Part shown: in pieces, positions 26,480-35,201 of the stretch
Layout of the letters: every line of letters begins with the position of its first letter
Position numbering within the stretch: position 1 is the first letter of the stretch
NCBI RefSeq assembly: GCF_000379525.1
Contig: NZ_KB902486.1
Coordinates: 20,231-84,230, forward strand
From: Lamprocystis purpurea DSM 4197
GTDB lineage: Bacteria; Pseudomonadota; Gammaproteobacteria; Chromatiales; Chromatiaceae
Length of the DNA stretch: 64,000 nt
Direction: 5' to 3'
Program-made: the position numbers and the translations under genes
Notes under the pieces: model-generated
Told to the model about the DNA's origin: nothing
The model's input: only the letters and a program-made list of their open reading frames with translations
Database searches by the model: none

Positions 26480-26566
26480 GGCCTTGATCGTAATCCCGGC
26501 CAGCGGCGTGCGTAGTCAGGGCTTCCAGCCCTGACGGTGTCAGGCCAGGATGGCCTGACTACGCAC
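26480..26566 (-). repeat. Double-hairpin repeat, family A, copy 2
   Basis: The 59-bp core (26508-26566) is the exact inverse of the 6185 copy in organisation. On its left it retains GGCCTTGATCGTAATCCCGGCC (26480 onward), half of the longer inverted repeat that encloses the 47339 and 48833 copies; the right half is lost. It separates the convergent panD and glgA genes. Confidence 0.9.
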
Positions 26567-26598
26567 CCGGCGAGCCCAATGCCAACCGCGCCCGGATA

Positions 26599-28134
26599 TC
26601 AGCCCGGCGCCGCCTCGTTCACCCCGGACGTGGCAATGCGCCGATCGGCGATAGCCTCCTCATAGAGGCGGACGTAGGAGCGCGCGCTGGCCTCCCAACT
26701 GAAGTCCCGCGCCATCCCGGTGATCGCCAAGGCGCGCCAGCCGTCCGGATTGCCGCGGTACAGCGCCAGCGCCTGCCTCAGCGCCTGCCCGAGCGCGGCC
26801 ACGCTCGGCTCCTCAAACAGGAAACCGGTCGCGGCCCCGGCCGCCAGCGTCTCGGCGCCGGCATGAACCACCGTATCGGCCAGGCCGCCGGTGCGGTGAA
26901 CGATCGGCGGCGTGCCGTAGCGCAAGCTGTAAAGCTGATTGAGCCCGCAGGGCTCGAACCGCGACGGCATCAGAAAGGCGTCACAGCCGGCCTCGATGCG
27001 GTGCGCGCGCGTCTCGTCGTAACCGAACGCCACCCCGACCTGACGCGGACGCTCGGTCGCCAGGGCCTGGAGCGCCTCTTCGAGCGGCCGCTCGCCGGAG
27101 GCCTGGACCACGAACTGCACATCCGGATCCTGCAGCAGCCCCGGCAGGACGCCGAGAATCAGGTCCAGCCCCTTCTGTTCCACCAGGCGGCCCACATAAC
27201 CCATCAGGAAGGCGCCTTCATTGCGGGTCAGCCCGAACTCGCGCTGGAGATCCAGCTTGTTCTCCGCCTTCAGATTGAAGGTCGCCGCCTCATAGTTCTG
27301 GAGGATCAGCGGATCGGTGGCGGGATTCCAGTCCCGATAGTCGATTCCGTTCAGGATGCCGGAAAAGCGTGACCCGATCTGGCGCAGCAGCCCTTCCAGC
27401 CCGCAGCCGCCGCGCACCGTGCGCACCTCCTCCGCATAGGTCGGGCTGACCGTGTTCACCCGATCCGCGAACACGATCCCGCCCTTGATGAAGGACATGC
27501 GCTGATGGAACTCGAGCCCGCCCACGCTCCACAGGGCCAGTGGCAAACCGATACGATCGAAGGTTGCGCGGTCGAAGAGCCCCTGATACGCCAGATTGTG
27601 AATCGTAAAGACGGTCGCCGGGCGCTCCGGAACACCATGCAGCAGCGCCGGGGCGAGCGCGGTCTGCCAGTCGTTGGCATGCAGCACATCGGGCCGCCAG
27701 CCAAGCGCGGGCAGCCCCGCGGCAAGCTGCGCCACGACTCGGCTGAACAACAGGAAGCGCTCCGCGTTATCGCCCCAGTCGCGCCCGGACAGGTCGGTAT
27801 AGGGATTGCCCTCACGGCAGAAATACTCAGGCGCATCGACCAGATAGACCGGCACTTCATGATCCGGCAGCCGGCCCTCGATGATACGCACCGGGCCCTT
27901 GGCCCCCGCGATGGCAACCTCGCAGAGCGCGCTGGACTCACGTAGCTGTCGTGCGGCACGCGGATAGCCAGGCATAATCAACCGGGCGTCGTGCCCGAGA
28001 TCATGCAGGGCGATGGGCAAGCTGCCGGCCACGTCGGCCAGGCCGCCGGTCTTGATCAGGGGGTGCGCCTCACTGCTGGCCACCAGGACCCGCAGGCCGG
28101 CCAGGCTCGGGTGCCGATCGGGTGATTGGTCCAT
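26599..28134 (-). CDS. glgA: Glycogen synthase (ADP-glucose type)
   Basis: A 511-residue GT5 enzyme elongating glycogen from ADP-glucose. HPLIKTGGLADVAGSLP has the substrate-binding Lys (K28); HANDWQTAL and the C-terminal MPSRFEPCGLNQLYSLRYGTPPIV with the E-x-G-L pattern are diagnostic. ATG at 28134 has a good AGGGA ribosome site; a longer frame to 28233 lacks one. It is divergent from zwf1 (126 bp apart), so storage and oxidation of glucose units are controlled from a shared intergenic region. glgC and glgB are not in the window. Confidence 0.95.
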   Translation of the reverse strand: MDQSPDRHPSLAGLRVLVASSEAHPLIKTGGLADVAGSLPIALHDLGHDARLIMPGYPRAARQLRESSALCEVAIAGAKGPVRIIEGRLPDHEVPVYLVDAPEYFCREGNPYTDLSGRDWGDNAERFLLFSRVVAQLAAGLPALGWRPDVLHANDWQTALAPALLHGVPERPATVFTIHNLAYQGLFDRATFDRIGLPLALWSVGGLEFHQRMSFIKGGIVFADRVNTVSPTYAEEVRTVRGGCGLEGLLRQIGSRFSGILNGIDYRDWNPATDPLILQNYEAATFNLKAENKLDLQREFGLTRNEGAFLMGYVGRLVEQKGLDLILGVLPGLLQDPDVQFVVQASGERPLEEALQALATERPRQVGVAFGYDETRAHRIEAGCDAFLMPSRFEPCGLNQLYSLRYGTPPIVHRTGGLADTVVHAGAETLAAGAATGFLFEEPSVAALGQALRQALALYRGNPDGWRALAITGMARDFSWEASARSYVRLYEEAIADRRIATSGVNEAAPG

Positions 28135-28260
28135 AACGGGTCCCTGCATCTGGCAGGACGCCGCGGGCGTCCTTGGGGTGGATTGGGGTTGCCACCAGAT
28201 GTGGCAGTTTTTTGACGACGGCCACGTTAGCACATTTTTCCTTCGTCGAAAGGGGCTTCC

Positions 28261-29742
28261 ATGTTGGATTCATGCACCATTGTCATCTTCGGGGCCACCG
28301 GCAACCTGGCGGGTCTCAAGCTCCTGCCGGCACTCTATTATCTGGAGGCGGCGGGGCACCTGCATCCGCAGACCCGCATCCTGGGCTGCGGCCGTCGGCC
28401 CTGGTCGGATGCGCAGTGGCGCGACGTGGTCCAGGGCATGCTGGCCGCGCGGATCAAGGGCGGCCCGCAAGCGGCGGTGCTGGAGCCGCTGCTGGCCCGC
28501 CTGCATTTCGCCGAGGGTGACCTGGAGACCCCCGCGGGCTATGCCGAACTCGCCCGGCGCTTGCGCGACGAAGCGCAGTTCCCGAACAACCGGGTCTTTT
28601 ATCTTGCCATCGCACCGCATCACTACGCCATCGTGGCGGAGCAACTGACGGCGCGGGGACTGCACGCGCAGGACCACGGCTGGTCCCGCCTGGTCGTGGA
28701 AAAACCCTTCGGCTTCGATCAGGAGAGCGCCCGCATCCTGGACCAACACCTGCGCCGCTGCTTCACCGAGGACCAGGTCTACCGGATCGATCACTATCTC
28801 GGCAAGAACACGGTGCAGAACATCCTGGTGTTCCGCTTCGCCAACCTCATGCTCGAACCCCTGTGGAACCGCAACTATATCGATCATGTGCAGATCTCCC
28901 ATGCCGAGTCCCAGGGCATCGGCGAGCGGGCGGGCTTCTATGACGGGGTGGGGGCGCTGCGCGACATGATTCAAAGCCACTTGTTGCAGTTGCTCACCCT
29001 GGTCGCCATGGAGCCGCCGCCCAGTCTGGACGCCGAGGCCCTGCGCGATGAGAAGGTGAAGGTGCTGCGCTCGATCCGGCCGATCCCGCGGTCGGCAGTC
29101 CACGCCCAGGCGTTGCGCGCCCAGTACGCGCCGGGCCAGGATTCCCAGGGCAAGGTGCCTGGGTACCTGGAAGAACCGGGGATTGCCGCGAACAGCACGA
29201 CCGAGACCTACGCCGCACTCAAGCTCTATATCGACAACTGGCGCTGGCGCAACGTCCCCTTTTACCTGCGCACCGGCAAGCGACTGACCGGCACCAACTC
29301 CATGATCGCCATCCGCTTCAAGCACCCGCCGCAGCAGTTGTTCCAACCGACCCCCATCACACGGCTCAAGCCAAACTGGATCCTGCTCAACCTGCAGCCG
29401 CACGAGTGCATGCGCCTGGAACTCCAGGTCAAGCAGCCGGGGCTCGAGATGCGCACCCGCACCGAACGTTTGGACGCCTCCTCCTGCACCCTGTCTCCCG
29501 AGCACAACGAAGCCTACGAGGCCCTGATCCTGGATGTGATCGCCGGGGATCACACCCACTTCCTGCGTGCCGATGAGGTCAACTGGGCTTGGCAGGTGGT
29601 GGACCCGGTGTTGCAGTTGTGGGCCACCGAGCGGGACTACATTCCGACCTACGCTGCCGGGTCCTGGGGACCGGCAGAGGCCAGCCGGCTGTTCGATCGG
29701 GAGGATCAGGACTGGCGCAACGGGCTCGACGACGCCGACTGA
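28261..29742 (+). CDS. zwf: Glucose-6-phosphate dehydrogenase, isozyme 1
   Basis: A 493-residue oxidative pentose phosphate enzyme converting glucose-6-phosphate to 6-phosphogluconolactone with reduction of NAD(P). EKPFG (147-151) and the catalytic RIDHYLGK (175-182) are intact, as are the [14 protein letters not shown] and YAAGSWGP segments. The dinucleotide motif reads [10 protein letters not shown] (11-20) where most members have GxxGDLAxRK: Asp is Asn and the basic residue after it is lost, which may change cofactor preference. A second, canonical zwf is 7 kb downstream. Confidence 0.93.
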   Translation: MLDSCTIVIFGATGNLAGLKLLPALYYLEAAGHLHPQTRILGCGRRPWSDAQWRDVVQGMLAARIKGGPQAAVLEPLLARLHFAEGDLETPAGYAELARRLRDEAQFPNNRVFYLAIAPHHYAIVAEQLTARGLHAQDHGWSRLVVEKPFGFDQESARILDQHLRRCFTEDQVYRIDHYLGKNTVQNILVFRFANLMLEPLWNRNYIDHVQISHAESQGIGERAGFYDGVGALRDMIQSHLLQLLTLVAMEPPPSLDAEALRDEKVKVLRSIRPIPRSAVHAQALRAQYAPGQDSQGKVPGYLEEPGIAANSTTETYAALKLYIDNWRWRNVPFYLRTGKRLTGTNSMIAIRFKHPPQQLFQPTPITRLKPNWILLNLQPHECMRLELQVKQPGLEMRTRTERLDASSCTLSPEHNEAYEALILDVIAGDHTHFLRADEVNWAWQVVDPVLQLWATERDYIPTYAAGSWGPAEASRLFDREDQDWRNGLDDAD

Positions 29743-29840
29743 AGCGGCCCAATTGCGGCCAGCCTGGAACCACCGGTCGTGCTAGGCTTGGCACGCTCCG
29801 CACGGGGCTCGGACAGCATCGACCGAACCAGAATACAGCC

Positions 29841-29919
29841 TTCGGACGTGATAACCAGACGTAGGGGCGGGTTTTAAACCCGCCCCTACACTAAGGGTCA
29901 GGTACGAAGGCTATAACGC
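29841..29919 (-). repeat. Repeat family C, copy 2
   Basis: Reverse complement of the 23834-23922 element, sharing GGACGTGATAACC, the GTAGGGGCGGGTTTTAAACCCGCCCCTAC palindrome (split here by its centre) and GGTACGAAGGCTAT. It fills most of the zwf1-pgi spacer and ends 37 bp before the pgi ATG. Confidence 0.85.
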
Positions 29920-29956
29920 TACCGCCAACAAGAGTTACCAACCAAAGGAGAAGCCC

Positions 29957-31603
29957 ATGTCGCTCGTCACACAGACCCCCCAATGGCAGGCCCTGGAACG
30001 GCACTGGCAGCAACTGAAAGACACGCGGATGCGCGACCTGTTCGCGGCCGACCCCAAGCGCGCCGCGGCCATGACCCTGTCCGCCGCCGGACTGCGGGTC
30101 GACTTCTCCAAGAACCTGATCGAGCCCCAGACGCTCAAGCTCCTGTTCGACCTGGCGCAGGCCGTGGATCTGCAGGGCTGGACCCGACGCATGTTCGCGG
30201 GCGACCAGATCAACAACACCGAGCAACGGGCCGTGCTCCACGTGGCCCTGCGCAACCGGTCGAACCGGCCGATCTATGTCGATGGCGCGGACGTGATGCC
30301 GCAAATCAACGCGGTGCTGGAACGCATGGCCGTATTCGTCGCGCAGGTCCGCTCCGGCGACTGGAAGGGTTTCACGGGCCGCGCCATCACCGACGTGGTC
30401 AACATCGGTATCGGCGGCTCCAACCTCGGACCCAAGATGGTCTGCGCCGCGCTGGGTCCTTACCTCAGCGACACGCTGCGCGTCCATTTCGTGTCCAACA
30501 TCGACGGCACCCACCTCGCCGAGACCGTCCGCCATCTCGACCCCGCCACCACCCTTTTCGTGGTGGCCTCCAAAACCTTCACCACCCAGGAAACCATGAC
30601 CAACGCGAACAGCGCGCGGGACTGGACCCTGGCGGCGCTGCAGGACCCGGCGGCAGTGGCCCGTCACTTCGTGGCCGTGTCGACCAATGGCGACAAGGTC
30701 GCGGAATTCGGTATCGACACCGCCAACATGTTCGGCTTCTGGGACTGGGTGGGCGGACGCTACTCACTGTGGTCCGCCATCGGCCTGCCGATCGCCCTGG
30801 CCGTCGGCTTCGACCGTTTCGTGGAACTGCTGGAAGGCGCCCATGCGATGGACGAGCACTTCCGGGATGCGGACCTCAGTGAAAACATCCCCGCCATCCT
30901 GGGCCTGATCGGGGTCTGGTATGCCAACTTCGCCGGCGCCCGCACGCACGCCGTGCTGCCCTATGACCAGTATCTGCGCTTCCTGCCCGCCTATCTGCAA
31001 CAGGGCGATATGGAGAGCAACGGCAAGCGGGTCACCCGTGACGGGGTCGCCGTGGACTACACCACTGGACCCGTGGTCTGGGGCGAGCCCGGCACCGACG
31101 GCCAGCACGCCTTCTACCAACTCATCCACCAGGGCACCCAGATGATCCCGGCGGACTTCATCGGTGCCGTCCACAGTCACAACCCGCTGGGCGACCACCA
31201 CGCCAAGTTCATGGCGAACTATTTCGCCCAAACCGAGGCGCTGATGCGCGGGCGCACCTTCGAGGAGGCCCTGGCCGAACTGCGGGCGGCCGGAATGCCG
31301 GAGGAGCGCGCGCAGTTCCTGGCCAGTCACCGCACCTTCCCCGGCAACCGGCCGACCAACAGCATCCTGATGGATCGGCTCACGCCGCACACCCTGGGCG
31401 CCCTGATCGCACTCTATGAACACCGTATCTTCACCCAGGGCATTCTCTGGGGCCTCAACTCATTCGATCAGTGGGGCGTGGAACTGGGCAAACAGCTCGC
31501 CGGGGTCATCCTGAAGGAACTGCAGGAGGGCCGAGTCTCCGCCGATCATGACGCCTCCACCAGCGCCCTGCTCGAACACTTCATGCGCGGGGCGCGGGCT
31601 TAG
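29957..31603 (+). CDS. pgi: Glucose-6-phosphate isomerase
   Basis: A 548-residue enzyme interconverting glucose-6-phosphate and fructose-6-phosphate. [14 protein letters not shown], the [13 protein letters not shown] segment, [12 protein letters not shown] and the catalytic Glu in QGDMESNGK identify it, together with the C-terminal [16 protein letters not shown]-like motif (here [15 protein letters not shown]). AAAGGAGAAG gives a strong ribosome site. Placed between zwf1 and glgX, it feeds gluconeogenic fructose-6-phosphate into glycogen or the pentose phosphate route. glgX starts only about 10 bp beyond the stop. Confidence 0.96.
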   Translation: MSLVTQTPQWQALERHWQQLKDTRMRDLFAADPKRAAAMTLSAAGLRVDFSKNLIEPQTLKLLFDLAQAVDLQGWTRRMFAGDQINNTEQRAVLHVALRNRSNRPIYVDGADVMPQINAVLERMAVFVAQVRSGDWKGFTGRAITDVVNIGIGGSNLGPKMVCAALGPYLSDTLRVHFVSNIDGTHLAETVRHLDPATTLFVVASKTFTTQETMTNANSARDWTLAALQDPAAVARHFVAVSTNGDKVAEFGIDTANMFGFWDWVGGRYSLWSAIGLPIALAVGFDRFVELLEGAHAMDEHFRDADLSENIPAILGLIGVWYANFAGARTHAVLPYDQYLRFLPAYLQQGDMESNGKRVTRDGVAVDYTTGPVVWGEPGTDGQHAFYQLIHQGTQMIPADFIGAVHSHNPLGDHHAKFMANYFAQTEALMRGRTFEEALAELRAAGMPEERAQFLASHRTFPGNRPTNSILMDRLTPHTLGALIALYEHRIFTQGILWGLNSFDQWGVELGKQLAGVILKELQEGRVSADHDASTSALLEHFMRGARA

Positions 31604-31613
31604 TCAGGCGGGT

Positions 31614-33728
31614 ATGCGGATGAATCAGTCCCACTATCAGATCGCACCCGGCCACTGGGATCAGGGCGGCGCCACCGTTACCGCGGCGGGGGTGAACTTT
31701 TGCGTCTTCAGCCGGCTGGCCGACCGGCTTGAACTCCTGCTGTTCGATCACGTCGAGGCCGCCGCGCCCTTCCAGATCATCTCACTCGACCCCAGGGTCA
31801 ACCGCACCTTCTACTTCTGGCATGTGCTGGTCCTGGGACTCCCCGACGGTACCTGCTACAACTGGCGCGCCGCGGGCCCGTGCGACACCCGCGAGAGCGG
31901 CTGTCGGTTCGACCCCGGCAAGGCGCTCCTGGACCCCTGGGCGACCACCGTGAGTGATCGGCTGTGGGACCGCAAGCGCGCCAAGGTCCGCGGCGACAAT
32001 CTGGACAGCGCCATGCGCGCCATGGTGGTACGTGACGACTATGACTGGGAGGGCGATGCGCCCATTCACGTCCCGATGAACCGCGCGGTCATCTATGAGA
32101 TGCATCTCGCCGGTTTCACCCGCCACCCCGCCTCGGGCACCACCCACCCGGGCACCTATCGGGCGCTCATCGAGAAGATCCCCTATCTCCAGCAACTCGG
32201 CATCACGCATGTGGAACTGCTGCCGATCATGGCGTTCGACCCCCAGGACGTCCCGCCCGATACCGCCGGGCGCGGGCTGACGAACTACTGGGGCTACAGC
32301 ACTCACAGCTTCTTCGCTCCCCACCCCCACTTCGCCGTGGATCAGGCACGCGCCCGCGATGAGTTCCGCGATCTGGTCAAGGCCCTGCACCGGGCCGGGA
32401 TCGGAGTCCTGCTGGATGTCGTCTTCAACCACACCGCCGAGGGCGGCGTGGACGGGCCGACCATCAACCTCAAGGGCCTGGGCAACGAGGTCTTCTATCA
32501 CCTGGACTTCGACGATCGGCGACTGTATCGGGACTACACCGGCTGCGGCAACACCGTCAACTGTAACCATCCGATCGTCACCCGCTTCCTGGTGGACTCG
32601 CTGTTGTACTGGGTGCAGCAGATGCATGTGGACGGCTTCCGCTTCGACCTGGCCAGCGCGCTGGCCCGCGGCGAGGACGGCAATCCGCAATACCACGCCC
32701 CCTTGCTGTGGCAAACCGAGTTGTCACCCTACCTGCACCGCGCCCACATCATCGCCGAGGCCTGGGACGCGGCCGGGCTCTATCAGGTGGGTGACTTCCC
32801 GGGCTTCCGCTGGGCCGAGTGGAACGGACGCTATCGGGACCTGATCCGCGCGTTCGTGCGCGGCGACCCTGGCCTGATCCCGGAGGTGGCCACCCGCCTG
32901 GCCGGTTCGAGCGACCTTTACGAAGCGCGCGGGCGCCTGCCCATCAACTCGGTGAACTTCGTCACCTGTCATGACGGCTTCAGCCTTTGGGATCTGGTGA
33001 GCTACGACCGCAAGCACAACGAATCCAATGGAGAACAGAACCGCGACGGCGGCGATCACAACATCAGTTGGAACTGCGGCGTCGAAGGGCCGAGCGACGA
33101 CCCCGATATTGTCGCGCTGCGCCGCCGCCAGGCCCGTAACTTCATCGGCATCCTGATGCTGAGCCAGGGGGTACCGATGCTGCTGGCGGGCGACGAAGTC
33201 CTGCACTCCCAGCGCGGCAACAACAACACCTACTGCCAGAACAACGCCTTGTCCTGGTTCGACTGGGACCAGGTGCAGGCGAACCAGCCCATGCTGAACT
33301 TCGTCCGCGGCATGATCTGTCTGCGCCGCCGCCACCCGAGCCTGACGCGCGACCGCTTTCTCACCGGCCGGCCCGAATCCGGCCAGACGCTGCCCGACAT
33401 TGCCTGGCACGGGGTCAGCCTCGACGCCCCCGCCTGGGATGATCCCGAGGCGCGCACCCTCGCCTTCACCCTGGCGGGAACCACGGAGGAAGAAGCGCCG
33501 CTGCACGCGATGTTCAACATGGGGGAGGAAGCGCAGACGTTCGCGGTGCCGGTGCTGCCGGGCCGGCGTTGGACCCTGGCGGTCGACACCACCGCGGAAC
33601 CGGGCGTCTATCCGCCGGATATCCCGGCACCGCTCGTCGCCGGCTGCATCCGGGTGGGACCGCGCAGCCTGGTGGTGCTCGAAGCGCAGGGTAGCGTGCG
33701 CGCAACCATTGAAATCAACCAGACCTGA
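31614..33728 (+). CDS. glgX: Glycogen debranching enzyme (GlgX/isoamylase type)
   Basis: A GH13 alpha-1,6-glucosidase of about 704 residues. An N-terminal CBM48-like beta domain (about 8-110) precedes the TIM barrel with NYWGYSTHSFFAPH, DVVFNHTAEGG, nucleophile Asp in GFRFDLASALAR, acid Glu in IIAEAWDAAG and NFVTCHDGFSLWDLV. In-frame ATGs at 31614 and 31620 compete; AGG at 31606-31608 favours 31614. It trims limit dextrin produced by phosphorylase. Close spacing to pgi indicates one transcript. Confidence 0.93.
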   Translation: MRMNQSHYQIAPGHWDQGGATVTAAGVNFCVFSRLADRLELLLFDHVEAAAPFQIISLDPRVNRTFYFWHVLVLGLPDGTCYNWRAAGPCDTRESGCRFDPGKALLDPWATTVSDRLWDRKRAKVRGDNLDSAMRAMVVRDDYDWEGDAPIHVPMNRAVIYEMHLAGFTRHPASGTTHPGTYRALIEKIPYLQQLGITHVELLPIMAFDPQDVPPDTAGRGLTNYWGYSTHSFFAPHPHFAVDQARARDEFRDLVKALHRAGIGVLLDVVFNHTAEGGVDGPTINLKGLGNEVFYHLDFDDRRLYRDYTGCGNTVNCNHPIVTRFLVDSLLYWVQQMHVDGFRFDLASALARGEDGNPQYHAPLLWQTELSPYLHRAHIIAEAWDAAGLYQVGDFPGFRWAEWNGRYRDLIRAFVRGDPGLIPEVATRLAGSSDLYEARGRLPINSVNFVTCHDGFSLWDLVSYDRKHNESNGEQNRDGGDHNISWNCGVEGPSDDPDIVALRRRQARNFIGILMLSQGVPMLLAGDEVLHSQRGNNNTYCQNNALSWFDWDQVQANQPMLNFVRGMICLRRRHPSLTRDRFLTGRPESGQTLPDIAWHGVSLDAPAWDDPEARTLAFTLAGTTEEEAPLHAMFNMGEEAQTFAVPVLPGRRWTLAVDTTAEPGVYPPDIPAPLVAGCIRVGPRSLVVLEAQGSVRATIEINQT

Positions 33729-33735
33729 AATCCAG

Positions 33736-33792
33736 TGTCGTTGTGGCTTTCGTTGTCGTTGTCGTTGTCGTAATCGTAATCGGAGAAGCGAT
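33736..33792 (-). repeat. Hexanucleotide repeat element, family E, copy 2
   Basis: GTCGTTGTGGCTTT leads into (CGTTGT)n, then TCGTAATCGTAATCGGAGAAGCGATG, the inverse of the TCGCTTCTC-(CGATTA)n anchor at 2261-2294. It begins 8 bp after the glgX stop. Confidence 0.85.
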
Positions 33793-33820
33793 GCCACGGG
33801 TCATGAGCAACACGATGTCT

Positions 33821-33838
33821 ACCGGGTTTCGACCCGGT
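33821..33838 (+). other. UUCG-tetraloop hairpin after glgX
   Basis: ACCGGGT-TTCG-ACCCGGT is a perfect 7-bp stem capped by UUCG, an exceptionally stable RNA tetraloop. There is no U-run, so RNA stabilisation or pausing is more likely than intrinsic termination. Confidence 0.5.
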
Positions 33839-33863
33839 CCGCGGCTTGGGCGTAAGACGCTGT

Positions 33864-34016
33864 GATCTGACTCCCACGCTCCAGCGTGGAGCCAAGTCAC
33901 GACGCGGAAGCCGTCGCTCGGCGCCACCGGCCGCTGGAGCGGCCGGACGGCATTCCCACGCTGGAGCGTGGGAACGAGAAAACGGCATTCCCACGCTGGA
34001 GCGTGGGAACGAGAAA
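33864..34016 (+). repeat. Triple-hairpin repeat, family B, copy 3 (last unit duplicated)
   Basis: Same plan as the 13527 copy, but the second hairpin is degenerate (GACGCGGAAGCCGTC) and the terminal unit ACGGCATTCCCACGCTGGAG...GAGAAA occurs twice in tandem. It is bracketed by inverted family E tracts (33736-33792 and 34031-34060). Confidence 0.9.
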
Positions 34017-34030
34017 AACGAGAAAAAACC

Positions 34031-34060
34031 TCGATTACGATTACGACAACGACAACGACG
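34031..34060 (+). repeat. Hexanucleotide repeat element, family E, copy 3
   Basis: TCGATTACGATTACGACAACGACAACGAC lies 60 bp before the gnd start and is inverted relative to the tract at 33736-33792. The gap 33729-34119 therefore consists almost wholly of repeats. The reading frame of gnd stays open through them, but no start is credible there. Confidence 0.8.
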
Positions 34061-34119
34061 CTACGCTACGCGCCTTCAAGATCAGCCCACAGCGGTACAT
34101 CAACCAGAGGAATCACGCC

Positions 34120-35136
34120 ATGCAACTCGGAATGATCGGTCTCGGCCGGATGGGCGCCAATATGGTCCTGCGCTTGCTGCGCGCCGGGCACCAATGTGTG
34201 GTCTACGATCGGGATGCCGCGGCGGCGGCCGCGCTGGTCGCGGAGGGGGCGGTGGCCGCCGCCGACCTGGCCGATTTCTGCGCCCGGCTCGCCCCGCCGC
34301 GCAACGCCTGGATCATGGTGCCGGCCGCCGTGGTCGATCATGTCATCGATGACCTGGTACCCCACCTGAGCGCGGGCGACACCCTGATCGACGGGGGGAA
34401 CTCCAATTATCGCGACGATCTGGCCCATGCCGAACGGCTGCGGCCCCTGGGCATTCACTTCGTCGACTGCGGCACCAGCGGCGGCGTCTGGGGCCTGGAG
34501 CGCGGTTACTGCCTGATGATCGGCGGCGATACCGAGGCCGTGGAGCGTCTCGACCCCATCTTCGCCACCCTTGCCCCCGGCATCGGCTCGATCGAGCGCA
34601 CCACCGGGCGCGACGGCCCGCCGAACCGCGCCGAACATGGCTATCTGCACTGCGGCCAGAGCGGCGCCGGTCACTTCGTGAAGATGGTCCACAACGGCAT
34701 CGAGTACGCCCTGATGGCCGCCTATGCGGAGGGCTTCAATCTCCTCAAACATGCCGGCGTCGGCCGCGCCGACCGGCCGGCCGATGCCGAGACCGCGCCC
34801 TTGAGCAATCCGGAGCACTATCAGTACGACATCGACCTGGCCGCGGTCGCCGAGGTGTGGCGGCGCGGCAGCGTCGTCGCCTCCTGGCTGCTGGATCTGA
34901 GCGCCAACGCCCTGCTGGCCGATCCGGACCTCAAGCAGTTCGGCGGACGGGTGTCCGACTCCGGCGAGGGACGCTGGACGGCACTCGCCGCCATCGAAAC
35001 CGGAACCCCGGCGCCGCTGCTGACGACCGCGCTCTATGAACGTTTCAACTCCCGCGGCGAGGCCGACTTCGCCAATCAGTTGCTCTCGGCCATGCGCTAC
35101 CAGTTCGGCGGGCACCATGAAAAACCCAAGGAGTAA
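34120..35136 (+). CDS. gnd: 6-phosphogluconate dehydrogenase, short (YqeC/GndA) type
   Basis: A 338-residue decarboxylating dehydrogenase giving ribulose-5-phosphate. GMIGLGRMGANM is the Rossmann motif, DGGNSNYRDD, DCGTSGGVWGL and the catalytic Lys in GHFVKMVHNGIEY are intact. It belongs to the short class (about 300-340 residues) lacking the C-terminal tail of the long E. coli enzyme and often NAD-preferring; that preference is inferred. The ATG at 34120 has an AGAGGAA ribosome site. It is followed 65 bp later by zwf2, so the second G6PDH and this enzyme form a unit. The lactonase gene pgl is not seen. Confidence 0.93.
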   Translation: MQLGMIGLGRMGANMVLRLLRAGHQCVVYDRDAAAAAALVAEGAVAAADLADFCARLAPPRNAWIMVPAAVVDHVIDDLVPHLSAGDTLIDGGNSNYRDDLAHAERLRPLGIHFVDCGTSGGVWGLERGYCLMIGGDTEAVERLDPIFATLAPGIGSIERTTGRDGPPNRAEHGYLHCGQSGAGHFVKMVHNGIEYALMAAYAEGFNLLKHAGVGRADRPADAETAPLSNPEHYQYDIDLAAVAEVWRRGSVVASWLLDLSANALLADPDLKQFGGRVSDSGEGRWTALAAIETGTPAPLLTTALYERFNSRGEADFANQLLSAMRYQFGGHHEKPKE

Positions 35137-35201
35137 ACACCTCGACCCATAAACGAGACGTATCTATAGACCTTTTGCTTCGCCGACCTCAGGAGAGATC
35201 C

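Noticed and set aside
28270-29559. Minus-strand frame of 429 codons opposite zwf1
   Set aside because: Lies wholly within a well-recognised gene; composition is that of an antisense shadow.
33886-34119. Upstream extension of gnd through the repeats
   Set aside because: The frame is open, but it would translate family B and E repeats, and the ATG at 34120 has a good ribosome site and matches the family N-terminus.
34066-35118. Minus-strand frame of 350 codons opposite gnd
   Set aside because: Antisense to an intact enzyme gene and without family motifs.
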